Below the pieces are notes generated by a model. It was not told where the DNA came from and did no database searches. It worked only from the letters and a program-made list of their open reading frames with translations. This document shows, piece after piece, positions 32,251 to 40,171 of a stretch of 64,000 nucleotides of DNA; the first letter of the stretch is position 1; the number at the start of each line of letters is the position of its first letter. The position numbers and the translations under genes are program-made. Source of the stretch: Hymenobacter lucidus (GTDB lineage Bacteria > Bacteroidota > Bacteroidia > Cytophagales > Hymenobacteraceae); the NCBI RefSeq assembly GCF_020447265.1, contig NZ_JAJADR010000001.1, positions 62,001 to 126,000 of the forward strand, in the 5' to 3' direction.

Positions 32251-33636
32251 ATGGCCAAACTCAAGACTCTCTATTTCTGCCAAACCTGCGGGGCCCAGTC
32301 GGCCAAGTGGATCGGGCGCTGCCCCAGCTGCGGCGAGTGGAACACTTACGTGGAGGAAGTTATCCAGAAGGAAGACACCCAGGTGGCCGGCTCCTGGAAG
32401 CCCCCAACGACGAGTCCTGGCGCCAAAACGACCAGCAAACCCCGCGTCATCGGCGAGATTCACTACGAGGAAGAGTCGCGCTTCGACACCAACGACTCGG
32501 AGCTGAACCGGGTGCTGGGCGGCGGCCTCGTGCCGGGCTCGTTGGTGCTCATCGGTGGTGAGCCCGGTATCGGCAAAAGCACGCTGATGCTCCAGATTGC
32601 CATGAGCTTGCAGCAGATGAAGGTGCTCTACATTTCGGGCGAGGAAAGTGAGCAGCAGATCAAGATGCGGGCCGAGCGGCTGGGCCCCCAGCATCCGCAA
32701 TGTTACATCCTGACCGAGACCAACACCCAGAACATCTTCAAGCAGATCGACCAGCTGCAGCCCAACGTGGTCATCGTTGACTCCATCCAGACGTTACACT
32801 CGGGCCTGGTGGAGTCGGGGGCGGGCTCGGTGAGCCAGGTGCGTGAGTGCACGGCCGAGCTGCTCAAATACGCCAAGGAAACCGGGGTGCCGGTGCTGCT
32901 CATCGGCCACATCACCAAAGACGGGTCCATTGCCGGCCCCAAGATACTGGAGCACATGGTAGACACCGTGCTGCAGTTTGAGGGCGACCGGCACCTTTCG
33001 TACCGCATTCTGCGCACTACCAAGAACCGCTTCGGAAGCACTTCGGAGTTGGGTATCTACGAAATGCAAGGCACGGGTTTGCGGCAGGTGAGCAACCCGT
33101 CGGAAATTCTGCTCAGCCAGCGCACCGAAAGCCTGAGCGGCATGGCCATCGGGGCCACGCTGGAAGGCAACCGGCCGCTGCTGGTAGAAGTGCAGGCCCT
33201 CGTGACGCCGGCCACCTACGGCACGCCCCAGCGCTCGGCCACTGGCTTCGACGCCAAGCGCCTGAATATGCTGCTGGCCGTGCTCGAAAAGCGCAGCGGC
33301 CTGCGCCTGGGCCAGCACGACGTGTTCCTCAACATTGCCGGCGGCCTGCGCCTCGACGACCCGGCTCTGGACGTGGCCGTGTGCGCCGCCGTGGTATCGT
33401 CCCTGAACGACTTGCCGATTCCGGGCAACGTGTGTCTGGCGGCGGAAGTAGGGCTGAGCGGCGAAATCAGGGCGGTGAGCCGGCTGGATCAGCGGCTGAG
33501 CGAGGCCGAGAAGCTGGGCTTTCAGGAAATGTACATCTCCCAGTTCAACGCCCGCGGATTAGATTTGGCCCGCTACGGAATCAGAGCTCATCCGGTAGGG
33601 CGGCTCGACGAAGTGCTAAGCGGCTTGTTTGGGTAA
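32251..33636 (+). CDS. radA: DNA repair protein RadA (Sms)
   Basis: Protein of 461 residues, full family length. The N-terminal C4 zinc finger has Cys10, Cys13, Cys24 and Cys27 (FCQTCGAQSAKW, GRCPSCGEW). The Walker A motif GGEPGIGKST spans 102-111, the RadA-specific KNRFGSTSELGIYEM motif lies about 253-267, and a Lon-like C-terminal domain follows. RadA is a RecA-related helicase that drives branch migration in recombinational repair, in the cytosol. It has its own upstream region and stands alone between unrelated genes. Confidence 0.97.
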   Translation: MAKLKTLYFCQTCGAQSAKWIGRCPSCGEWNTYVEEVIQKEDTQVAGSWKPPTTSPGAKTTSKPRVIGEIHYEEESRFDTNDSELNRVLGGGLVPGSLVLIGGEPGIGKSTLMLQIAMSLQQMKVLYISGEESEQQIKMRAERLGPQHPQCYILTETNTQNIFKQIDQLQPNVVIVDSIQTLHSGLVESGAGSVSQVRECTAELLKYAKETGVPVLLIGHITKDGSIAGPKILEHMVDTVLQFEGDRHLSYRILRTTKNRFGSTSELGIYEMQGTGLRQVSNPSEILLSQRTESLSGMAIGATLEGNRPLLVEVQALVTPATYGTPQRSATGFDAKRLNMLLAVLEKRSGLRLGQHDVFLNIAGGLRLDDPALDVAVCAAVVSSLNDLPIPGNVCLAAEVGLSGEIRAVSRLDQRLSEAEKLGFQEMYISQFNARGLDLARYGIRAHPVGRLDEVLSGLFG

Positions 33637-33690
33637 AACCTTCAAAACCTTGGCCCTGAGAGGGGGTTACGAAAAAAGCCAAAATCTGGA

Positions 33691-33723
33691 TTGGACTTTC
33701 TCAACCCGAATGCCGTATCTTCG
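33691..33723 (+). promoter_or_regulatory. Candidate promoter of the thioredoxin-fold gene
   Basis: TTGG at 33691-33694, then 21 bases, then TATCTTCG at 33716-33723, one mismatch from TAnnTTTG. Confidence 0.35.
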
Positions 33724-33834
33724 GTATAAGAATTGGCTTTTCCCGCGAAATCCTATGTCTAGGCAGTTTTTAACGGCGTATACATAGGTAAAAGCTGATA
33801 CTTCGATTGACTAGCGCTTGATACCACCCTACCG

Positions 33835-35304
33835 ATGGCATATTCTTTTCGCTCCTGTATACCCCGCCTGCTCGTAGGCGCGCTCCTGGCCCTGCCCCTG
33901 CTGGGCAAGGCCCAGGGCACCGTTACGCTCACGGGCAAAATCAGCGGTAAAACGGTCGATACGGTGGCCGTATCGGTGCGCGAAAACCCGCTCGACCCCA
34001 AGGAGCAGATTACCTACGCGCGGGTCGATAACCGGGGCGAATTCAGGCTGGCTCTCACCGTAAACGGCCCCACCCGCGCCGACCTCGTGTACGGCGACGA
34101 CGTGGCCGACCTCTACTTGGAGCCCGGCAATGCCATGGAAGTCCGGTTTAAGGGCAACGACCTCTCGTCGTCGGTGCGCTACAAGGGCAAAGGGGCGGAG
34201 GCCAATACCTACCTCTCGGAGCTGGATGAGCGGTTTATCGAAAACGACGGATTTCAGGTATTGCCCGACAACATCAATCTCTACGAAGCCCCGTTCCTGT
34301 CTTTTCTCGACTACCGGCGTAAAGAGGAAAAGAAGTTTCTCGAAAACTACGCCCAGGATAATCAGCTGACCCCGGCTTTCAAGCAATACGCCCAGGCCGA
34401 AATTGACTACAGCTACGCCAACGACCGGCTGACCTTCCAGGATTTGCGCGAGCAGGTGGTAGCCACCGAAAGCCGCCTGAAAATGTCGCCTACCTTCTAC
34501 GATTTCCTCAGCGAGAAAAGCCTGATCAACAACCCGGCGGCCTTGCAGAACGAATCGTACCAAGAGTTTCTGGTGAATTACGTGCACCACTTGGCCATTG
34601 CCGGCAACCACCAGCGCACTGACCCCGACTTTTACCAGGTGTGCTATGACATGGCTAAAACCCAGCTGGCCGACCCGGTGCGGCCCATCATTATGGGGCG
34701 CATCCTGCAGGAGTCGTTCCGCTTCGGCCATGTGAAGCAGTCGGCCGCCATGCTCGAAAACTACCGCAGCATCGATACCAAAAATCAGTTTTACCCCGTG
34801 CTGCAGCACGACTTCGAAACGCATAAGGCGTTTGCCATTGGGGCTCCGGCCCCCAACTTCAAGCTCATTTCCTCCACCGGCGACAGTGTGACGCTCAAGC
34901 AATTTGCCGGCAAGCTGGTGTACATCAACTTCTGGCGTACCACCAGCGGCCTAAGCCTGCGCGACCTGCCCTACGCCGCCGACCTAGCCAAGAAGTTTGA
35001 CGGTAAGAACATCGTATTTCTCAACATTGCTCTCGATGAGAACGAGCCCGCCTGGAAGCAGCTGGTGGTGGGCAAAAAACTGCCCGGCACCCACGTGCGG
35101 GCCACCGGCGGCATGCGCTCGGCCATTGCCCGGGCCTACGCCATTCAGGATGTGCCGGCTTATTTCCTGCTGGCCGAAGACGGAACTTTCCTCAACACCA
35201 AGCCCAAGCGCCTGAGTAGCCGGGCCGCGGTAGATGAAATCAAGCAGTCATTCGGTAAAGCTTCGACCTATAGCAGCACGCTACCTGCCTCGTCCGGCAA
35301 GTAA
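33835..35304 (+). CDS. Exported thioredoxin-fold protein lacking the CxxC motif
   Basis: Protein of 489 residues with a signal peptide (ending LGKAQG). The N-terminal part (about 27-120) resembles the DUF4369-type domain that precedes TlpA/ResA-like proteins in Bacteroidota, followed by a helical middle region. The C-terminal domain (about 335-475) has a thioredoxin/AhpC-TSA pattern: GAPAPNFKLISSTGDSVTLK, KLVYINFWRTTSGLSLRDL, and the cis-Pro region IQDVPAYFLL. Where TlpA proteins have CxxC after NFW, this one has RTTSG, so no dithiol chemistry is expected. The role is unknown, perhaps a structural relative of TlpA. Confidence 0.8.
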   Translation: MAYSFRSCIPRLLVGALLALPLLGKAQGTVTLTGKISGKTVDTVAVSVRENPLDPKEQITYARVDNRGEFRLALTVNGPTRADLVYGDDVADLYLEPGNAMEVRFKGNDLSSSVRYKGKGAEANTYLSELDERFIENDGFQVLPDNINLYEAPFLSFLDYRRKEEKKFLENYAQDNQLTPAFKQYAQAEIDYSYANDRLTFQDLREQVVATESRLKMSPTFYDFLSEKSLINNPAALQNESYQEFLVNYVHHLAIAGNHQRTDPDFYQVCYDMAKTQLADPVRPIIMGRILQESFRFGHVKQSAAMLENYRSIDTKNQFYPVLQHDFETHKAFAIGAPAPNFKLISSTGDSVTLKQFAGKLVYINFWRTTSGLSLRDLPYAADLAKKFDGKNIVFLNIALDENEPAWKQLVVGKKLPGTHVRATGGMRSAIARAYAIQDVPAYFLLAEDGTFLNTKPKRLSSRAAVDEIKQSFGKASTYSSTLPASSGK

Positions 35305-35330
35305 GCTGAATTGTTGATGATGTGATACTT

Positions 35331-35365
35331 AGCGCCTTTCGGACGAGTCTGAAAGGCGCTTTTTT
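35331..35365 (+). terminator. Intrinsic terminator
   Basis: AGCGCCTTTC and GAAAGGCGCT with a 10-base loop and a T tract, 27 bases past the thioredoxin-fold gene. Confidence 0.88.
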
Positions 35366-35466
35366 GTGCGTTGTCGGGCGGCAAAAAACATGTAGCGGTA
35401 AACTCTTTGTCGGCGGCCGGGGTTACTTGCCGCACTTCGGCCCCCGTTGCCGACCTTTACGCGCTG

Positions 35467-36489
35467 ATGGCATCTACCCTTACCGACGGTCTGAATTTCC
35501 TTTCCAAGCTCACGCCGCGCCGCGCCCTGAACACGGCGCAGGTGGTGGGTGGCTACGCCCTGAGCAAGCTTACGGGCAAGGCCCGGCACTGGGGTTTGCC
35601 GCTGGCCCTGAGCTTCGAGCCCACGACCAGCTGCAACCTGCGCTGCCCGGAGTGTCCCAGCGGCCTACGCAGCTTCACGCGGCCCACCGGCATGCTACCC
35701 GACGAGCTGTTTAAACGAACCATCGACGAGCTGCACAAGCGGCTGTGGTACCTGATTTTCTACTTTCAGGGTGAGCCGTATTTGCACCCGAACTTCCTGG
35801 ACCTGGTGAAGTATGCCGCCGACAAGGGCATTTATACCGCTACCAGCACCAATGCTCACTACCTCAACGACACCAACGCCCGCCGCACAGTAGAGTCTGG
35901 CCTCGACCGGCTGATTATTTCCCTCGACGGCACCACCCAGGAAGTGTACCAGCAGTACCGGGTGGGCGGCAAGCTGGACAAAGTGCTGGAAGGCACCAAG
36001 AATATCGTGAAGTGGCGCAAGGAGCTGAAGTCCAGCACGCCGCGCATCATCTTTCAGTTTCTGGTGGTGCGGCCCAACGAGCACCAGATTGACGAAGCTA
36101 AGGAGCTGGCCAAAGAGCTGGGCGTGGATGACGTGTGGTTTAAAACCGCGCAGATTTACGATTACGCCCAAGGCTCGCCGCTCATTCCGACCATCGACTA
36201 CTACTCGCGCTACGAAAACAACGTGGACGGCACCTGGAGCATCAAGAATAAGATGCTGAACCACTGCTGGAAGATGTGGCACAGCTGCGTCATCACCTGG
36301 GACGGGCTGGTGGTGCCCTGCTGCTTCGACAAAGACGCCGAATACCGCCAAGGCGACTTGAAAACCGAGACATTCCGCCAGCTCTGGCATGGCCCCAAGT
36401 ACCAACAGTTCCGCGCCTCCCTGCTCAAAGGCCGCGACCAGATAGACATGTGCCGCAACTGCACCGAAGGCACCAAGGTGTGGGGGTAA
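35467..36489 (+). CDS. Radical SAM protein with SPASM domain
   Basis: Protein of 340 residues. The radical SAM 4Fe-4S motif CNLRCPEC gives Cys56, Cys60 and Cys63. The barrel continues with YFQGEPYLHPNFLDLVKYA and LIISLDGTTQEVYQQYR. The C-terminal SPASM region supplies cysteines for auxiliary clusters (MWHSCVITWDGLVVPCCFD, then DMCRNCTEG). Such enzymes modify peptides or metabolites using the 5'-deoxyadenosyl radical; the partner is not evident and no small precursor-peptide gene is seen nearby. ATG 35467 was chosen; an in-frame TTG at 35371 would add unconserved sequence overlapping the upstream terminator region. Confidence 0.87.
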   Translation: MASTLTDGLNFLSKLTPRRALNTAQVVGGYALSKLTGKARHWGLPLALSFEPTTSCNLRCPECPSGLRSFTRPTGMLPDELFKRTIDELHKRLWYLIFYFQGEPYLHPNFLDLVKYAADKGIYTATSTNAHYLNDTNARRTVESGLDRLIISLDGTTQEVYQQYRVGGKLDKVLEGTKNIVKWRKELKSSTPRIIFQFLVVRPNEHQIDEAKELAKELGVDDVWFKTAQIYDYAQGSPLIPTIDYYSRYENNVDGTWSIKNKMLNHCWKMWHSCVITWDGLVVPCCFDKDAEYRQGDLKTETFRQLWHGPKYQQFRASLLKGRDQIDMCRNCTEGTKVWG

Positions 36490-36575
36490 TGGTGAAATTG
36501 TGAGATGGTGAAATTGCGAGCTGTTCTGACTGCGCAAACTCACGCCATCGGCACGTAAGCTCACAACTTCACCTA
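36490..36575. repeat. Octamer-arm palindromic element, copy at 36.5 kb
   Basis: The left arm is built of GTGAAATT GTGAGATG GTGAAATT units (from 36490). The right arm (to 36575) contains CTCACAACTTCACCTATT. The arm ends are complementary over about 17 bases with one bulge. The element fills the whole gap between the convergent radical SAM and erythromycin-esterase-like genes. It belongs to the same family as 48264-48414 and 52170-52298. Confidence 0.7.
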
Positions 36576-37868
36576 TTCCGTCCAGGGATACATGTCCGGC
36601 GGCACGTTTTCGGCGGGCTTGGTGGGCAGGGGGTGCAGGGCGTGGGTGTGGTCGAAGAAGAGGAAGGCGTCGTAGCGCTCGGCCATGAGGGAGGGCACGT
36701 AGTTGCCGAACTGCTCGAACTCGGGCCGATAGACTACGCCAATGGCCCGGTGGCCGAAGGTCTGTTTCAGGGCGGCGGTGCCTTTCAGCTCCGACGACAG
36801 CAGCAGGCCATTTTCGCCCTGGAGCTGCTGGTGCAGCTGCTCTTCCCAAGAGCCCCGAATGGCGGGCGGCACGGGCATTGTTTCAAAGGGCGCACCCCAT
36901 TTCTTGCCGGCAATAACGCTGCCTTGGTACGAGCCGAAGCCCACGGCAAACACCGCGTTACGGCCGTACATCTGGCGAGCCAGCTGGCCTACATTCACCG
37001 TGTTGTCGCGGGCCATATCGGTGTAGCGAGCATCGCCAATGTGGGTATTGTGCTCCCACACAATGGCTTTGCTATTGGGGCCGTGCAGGTCGAGCAGGCG
37101 GCTCAGCGTTTCCATCATGTGGCCGTCGCGCACGTTCCAGGAAGCGGGTCCGCCCTGAATCATAGCCCGGTAGTAGCGCTCGGCATTTACGGTCACTAGG
37201 GCATTCTGCTCGGCAGCAAAGGCGGTTTCGCGCTCTAAGCCAGGCGGCAGGGGCGTGGCCCGCAATTGCCGGCGCAGGCTACGCAGCATCTGCGTTACCT
37301 CATCCTCACAGTCGCTCGAAACAAAGGCTACGGCCTGCGCATATTCCTGCGGGTCGTTGCCATAGGGCTCGAAGCACCGGAAGGCCTGCTGAGCCGCCGC
37401 CACCGCGCCGTCGCCCTGCTTGGTGACGTAGCGCAGAATTTCCTGCAGCGACTCCCAAAGGCTGTACACATCGAGACCATAGAAGCCAACCCGCTCGGGC
37501 AAAGCGCGTTGCCTGTTGTAAGTGTGTAGCCAATCGATGAGGGCGGCCACTTCCCAATTGCCCCACATCCAGGTCGGCCAACGGTCAAACGTGCAGAGCA
37601 ACTGAGCAGCGCTGTCGTACTCATCCTTATCCTGCTTCAGGGCGCAGTTTACCTCGAAGCAGTCGGGCCAGTCGCCTTCGACGGCAATGAACTGGAAGCC
37701 TTTCTCCTGAATCAGCCGCCGCGACAGGGCCGCGCGCCACGTGTAGTACTCCGACGTACCGTGCGAGGCCTCCCCTAGCAGCACAATGCGGGCATCACCA
37801 ATAGCCGCCAGCAGCGGGTCAAGGTCGGCGGCGGTGCCGAGCGGATGAGTGGGCAGAGGAGTCTTCAC
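36573..37868 (-). CDS. Erythromycin esterase-like family protein
   Basis: Protein of 431 residues. The family landmarks are ARIVLLGEASHGTSEYYTWR near the N-terminus, FIAVEGDWPDCFEVN, ENEL-region-like histidines in KAIVWEHNTHIGDARYTDM, and RAIGVVYRPEFEQFGNYVP. Members include EreA/EreB macrolide esterases, but most genomic relatives have no shown resistance role and some hydrolyse other substrates. It is cytosolic, with no signal peptide. The genomic context (hypothetical genes and IMPase) gives no hint of a resistance cassette or mobile element. Confidence 0.85.
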   Translation of the reverse strand: MKTPLPTHPLGTAADLDPLLAAIGDARIVLLGEASHGTSEYYTWRAALSRRLIQEKGFQFIAVEGDWPDCFEVNCALKQDKDEYDSAAQLLCTFDRWPTWMWGNWEVAALIDWLHTYNRQRALPERVGFYGLDVYSLWESLQEILRYVTKQGDGAVAAAQQAFRCFEPYGNDPQEYAQAVAFVSSDCEDEVTQMLRSLRRQLRATPLPPGLERETAFAAEQNALVTVNAERYYRAMIQGGPASWNVRDGHMMETLSRLLDLHGPNSKAIVWEHNTHIGDARYTDMARDNTVNVGQLARQMYGRNAVFAVGFGSYQGSVIAGKKWGAPFETMPVPPAIRGSWEEQLHQQLQGENGLLLSSELKGTAALKQTFGHRAIGVVYRPEFEQFGNYVPSLMAERYDAFLFFDHTHALHPLPTKPAENVPPDMYPWTE

Positions 37869-37895
37869 TGTTCAGTTTGGGAGTGGTGAAAACAC

Positions 37896-37930
37896 AAAAA
37901 CGCGCCTTGGCCGAGCCAAAGCGCGTTTTT
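37896..37930 (-). terminator. Terminator on the minus strand
   Basis: AAAAACGCGC and GCGCGTTTTT flank a 15-base loop, between the small gene ending at 37947 and the esterase-like gene. Confidence 0.75.
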
Positions 37931-37946
37931 GCTACGTACAGTCGGC

Positions 37947-38288
37947 CTACTTGTGGGCCTTCTTCAGATTCTTACCCAAGTCGTCTACTTTGCGCAGAAA
38001 CTCGTCCGTATCCGCATCGGCATAGGTGCCAAAGGAATTAGAAATAGTACCCCGCACGCCGTCGGCGCACTCAATGGCGTAGAGAATCGACATATCATCC
38101 GGGTCACTTTCGCCCTCGAAGCGGTAGAAATCCACGATGGTTACTTCCTCGGGGCCGTAGCTTTTCTTGGAGTCGTTGCTGATTGTTTCCAGCCGCCCGT
38201 CGCACACGTTGAAATCCTGGGTAAAGCCGTCTTTGCTGAGCTTGTTTTCAACGTTGATCAGGGAGCGTTCTTCTTCTTTGTCTTGCAT
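37947..38288 (-). CDS. Conserved-looking small protein, unknown function
   Basis: Protein of 113 residues, acidic, with no signal peptide or membrane segment. It has a compact alpha/beta look: FTQDFNVCDGRLETISNDSK, VTIVDFYRFEGESDPDDMS, ILYAIECADGVRGTISNSFG and a Lys-rich end. I do not recognise the family. It has its own terminators on both sides and is therefore probably a single-gene unit. Confidence 0.65.
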   Translation of the reverse strand: MQDKEEERSLINVENKLSKDGFTQDFNVCDGRLETISNDSKKSYGPEEVTIVDFYRFEGESDPDDMSILYAIECADGVRGTISNSFGTYADADTDEFLRKVDDLGKNLKKAHK

Positions 38289-38351
38289 GGTAGTAGGGGT
38301 TCAGGTTGGCAGGGCAGTAGGAAAGGCGGTTGGACAGGGCGCCAAAAACAA

Positions 38352-38389
38352 AGCCCCCGTGCCCGCTATACGCAGCAGGCACGGGGGCA
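38352..38389 (-). terminator. Terminator on the minus strand
   Basis: GCCCCCGTGCC and GGCACGGGGGC with a T-rich 3' flank when read on the minus strand, just after the small membrane-protein gene. Confidence 0.8.
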
Positions 38390-38419
38390 GGTTGCCCGAA
38401 GTTGAAATGGGGTAGCTGT

Positions 38420-38626
38420 CTACTGAGCCGCTGCCCGCGCCGCCGCCGTTTCGATGGTCTTCTGTAGCCGGTCGACATCAATGGTGCCGCACGCGCCACC
38501 GCAGCCTTTGGCGCAGCCCGTGGCCGTTTTGACGAAGAAAGCTCGCCAGAAAATGCGCCCGACGTAGAACGTAGCAGCCAGAAACAGCAGGGCAATGATG
38601 AGGTATTGCAGAATCATAACAGGCAC
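38420..38626 (-). CDS. Small Cys-rich single-span membrane protein
   Basis: Protein of 68 residues. A transmembrane helix (ILQYLIIALLFLAATFYVGRIFW) is followed by a cytosolic or periplasmic tail with CAKGCGGACG (three Cys) and an Ala-rich helix. It resembles the small FeoB-associated Cys-rich membrane proteins, but no feoB is adjacent. The cysteine cluster could bind a metal. The start could also be the ATG at 38617. Confidence 0.65.
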   Translation of the reverse strand: MPVMILQYLIIALLFLAATFYVGRIFWRAFFVKTATGCAKGCGGACGTIDVDRLQKTIETAAARAAAQ

Positions 38627-38655
38627 AAAACTACGACGAAGCAGGAAAAGTTTAG

Positions 38656-38746
38656 GGCTAATGTGCTCAGGTGCTAATGTGTTGGAATGTGCTAGTGTGC
38701 TAATGTCCAGCGTGCCATTCTTCCTCGCAATGACACAAGTTCACAA
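38656..38746. repeat. Octamer-arm element, variant copy at 38.7 kb
   Basis: A left arm of degenerate octamers (CTAATGTG CTCAGGTG CTAATGTG TTGGAATG) is followed by TTCCTCGCAATGACA, a known-looking half of the CATTGCGAGGA palindrome seen at 49887, and a short CACAAGTTCACAAACTCAC right arm. It lies between two minus-strand genes. Confidence 0.5.
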
Positions 38747-38748
38747 AC

Positions 38749-39573
38749 TCACAATTTTGCCTCTTTCCAGAACTCCCGAATCGTGGCTTGCATTTCCTCG
38801 TGGACGTGGCCGTTGCTGGCTACCACCTGGCGGCCGAAAAGCGGGTCACCGTCGGCGAGAAACTGCGTAACGCGGCCCCCAGCCTCGCGCACCAGCAGAA
38901 TGCCGGCCGCTACGTCGTAGGAGTTCAGGTTGAATTCGAAGAAGCCCTCGAAACGGCCGGCGGCTACCCAGGCCAGGTCGGCGGCGGCCGAGCCTACGCG
39001 CCGCACGCCGTGGGTGCGCTGCATAAAGGCTCCCAGGATCTGCAGGTAGTCGTCGAGCTGGCCGAAGTGGGTGTAAGGAAAGCCGGTGGCAATGAGGGAG
39101 TTGGTGAGCTTGGGGGCGTCGGAAACGTGGATGGGCTGCTCGTTGCAGAAAGCCCCGCCGCCGCGCACGGCCCGGAAGGTTTCGTCGCGCGTTACCTCGT
39201 AGACCACGCCGGCCACCAGCTCGCCGTGGTGCAGCAGCCCCACGCTCACGCAGTAGCAGGGCAGACCGTGCACGAAGTTGGTGGTGCCGTCGAGCGGGTC
39301 AATAATCCAGGTGTAGTCGGTGCCGGCGCTGGTGGCCTGGCTGCTGCCGCCGGTGGTGCCTTCCTCCGTTATGAAGCCCGCTTCGGGCAGCAGCTCGCGC
39401 AGGCCGGCCACGAGCAGCCGCTCCGTTTCCTGATCCACGTAGGACACCAGGTCGTGAACACCTTTCATTTCGACGCGGCCCCGGTCGAAGGCGGCGGCTT
39501 CCTGGCGGATAAACTGGCCGGCGCGGCGGCACACCCCGGCAAGGTCGAGGCTGAGTTGAGTGAAGTCGGTCAT
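38749..39573 (-). CDS. Inositol monophosphatase family protein
   Basis: Protein of 274 residues with the Li+-sensitive magnesium-dependent phosphatase motifs: FITEEGTTGG (metal ligand Glu), WIIDPLDGTTNFVHGLP (catalytic Asp cluster) and NSYDVAAGILLVREAGG near the C-terminus. It hydrolyses inositol-1-phosphate or a related sugar phosphate. Relatives include SuhB and histidinol phosphatase, and the exact substrate is not decidable here. It is cytosolic. Its end abuts the octamer element. Confidence 0.9.
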   Translation of the reverse strand: MTDFTQLSLDLAGVCRRAGQFIRQEAAAFDRGRVEMKGVHDLVSYVDQETERLLVAGLRELLPEAGFITEEGTTGGSSQATSAGTDYTWIIDPLDGTTNFVHGLPCYCVSVGLLHHGELVAGVVYEVTRDETFRAVRGGGAFCNEQPIHVSDAPKLTNSLIATGFPYTHFGQLDDYLQILGAFMQRTHGVRRVGSAAADLAWVAAGRFEGFFEFNLNSYDVAAGILLVREAGGRVTQFLADGDPLFGRQVVASNGHVHEEMQATIREFWKEAKL

Positions 39574-39616
39574 GCAGATAAATACTCCGGCACGGCAGCC
39601 GGGTTACGGTGAGGCC

Positions 39617-39817
39617 TTACGAGCGGAGTTGCAACAGCAGCAGCGCCGAGTAGGCCGCCACAATGATAATAACGACCCGGCGTATGGTGCGGCCGGTGGT
39701 AGCGCGCCACTGGTCGTCTACGGTTGGGCGCAAATTACCCCACAGGTCCTTGCCTTCTCCCATGCGGTAAAACCAGAGCATGAGGGTGTAGAAAAACAGC
39801 GGCAGCAAGGATTCCAT
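39617..39817 (-). CDS. Small two-helix membrane protein
   Basis: Protein of 66 residues with an N-terminal hydrophobic segment (LLPLFFYTLMLWFY) and a C-terminal transmembrane helix (VVIIIVAAYSALLLLQ), joined by a charged loop. No family is recognised. It lies 43 bases upstream of the IMPase start and 9 bases downstream of the next gene, so it is probably part of an operon with them. Confidence 0.6.
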   Translation of the reverse strand: MESLLPLFFYTLMLWFYRMGEGKDLWGNLRPTVDDQWRATTGRTIRRVVIIIVAAYSALLLLQLRS

Positions 39818-39826
39818 ATAGGTATT

Positions 39827-40171
39827 TTATTCCGGGTAGAACTCTACCCACTGACCATTAACGCGCTTTTCAAGCTGGCCCCACTGCGCATTGCCTTCGG
39901 GCCGGCCTTTCACCCGCACCGGCGCAATCCAATCCTGCTGGCAATGCTCCAGAGGGTCCGAAATGAGTTGCCAGTCAGTGGCGGTAACGTTGTACTTCTG
40001 AGCCGCAGCGGCATCGGCATCGGCAACTGTTTCAAACCAGTCGTCTCCCAGACCTTCACTATCTTCCAGCTTATCGAACCCGAACAGGTAAACGCCATTG
40101 GCGCCGTCTTCGTGAATCATGAGCCGCACGACCTGTGTAGTTGGGCGTGCAACTAAGGCTACTTTTCTCAT
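39827..40171 (-). CDS. Small cytosolic protein, unknown function
   Basis: Protein of 114 residues without membrane segments. Features include VRLMIHEDGANGVYLFGFD, GDDWFETVADADAAAAQKY and a Trp-containing middle (TDWQLISDPLEHCQQDWIAPVRV). No family is recognised. Its start overlaps the lnt stop by four bases, indicating translational coupling in the rsmI-lnt operon. Confidence 0.65.
   Translation of the reverse strand: MRKVALVARPTTQVVRLMIHEDGANGVYLFGFDKLEDSEGLGDDWFETVADADAAAAQKYNVTATDWQLISDPLEHCQQDWIAPVRVKGRPEGNAQWGQLEKRVNGQWVEFYPE

Noticed and set aside
36573..37868. Macrolide-resistance gene call for the erythromycin-esterase-like protein
   Set aside because: Family membership is clear, but most chromosomal members have no shown resistance function and no mobile or resistance context is present.
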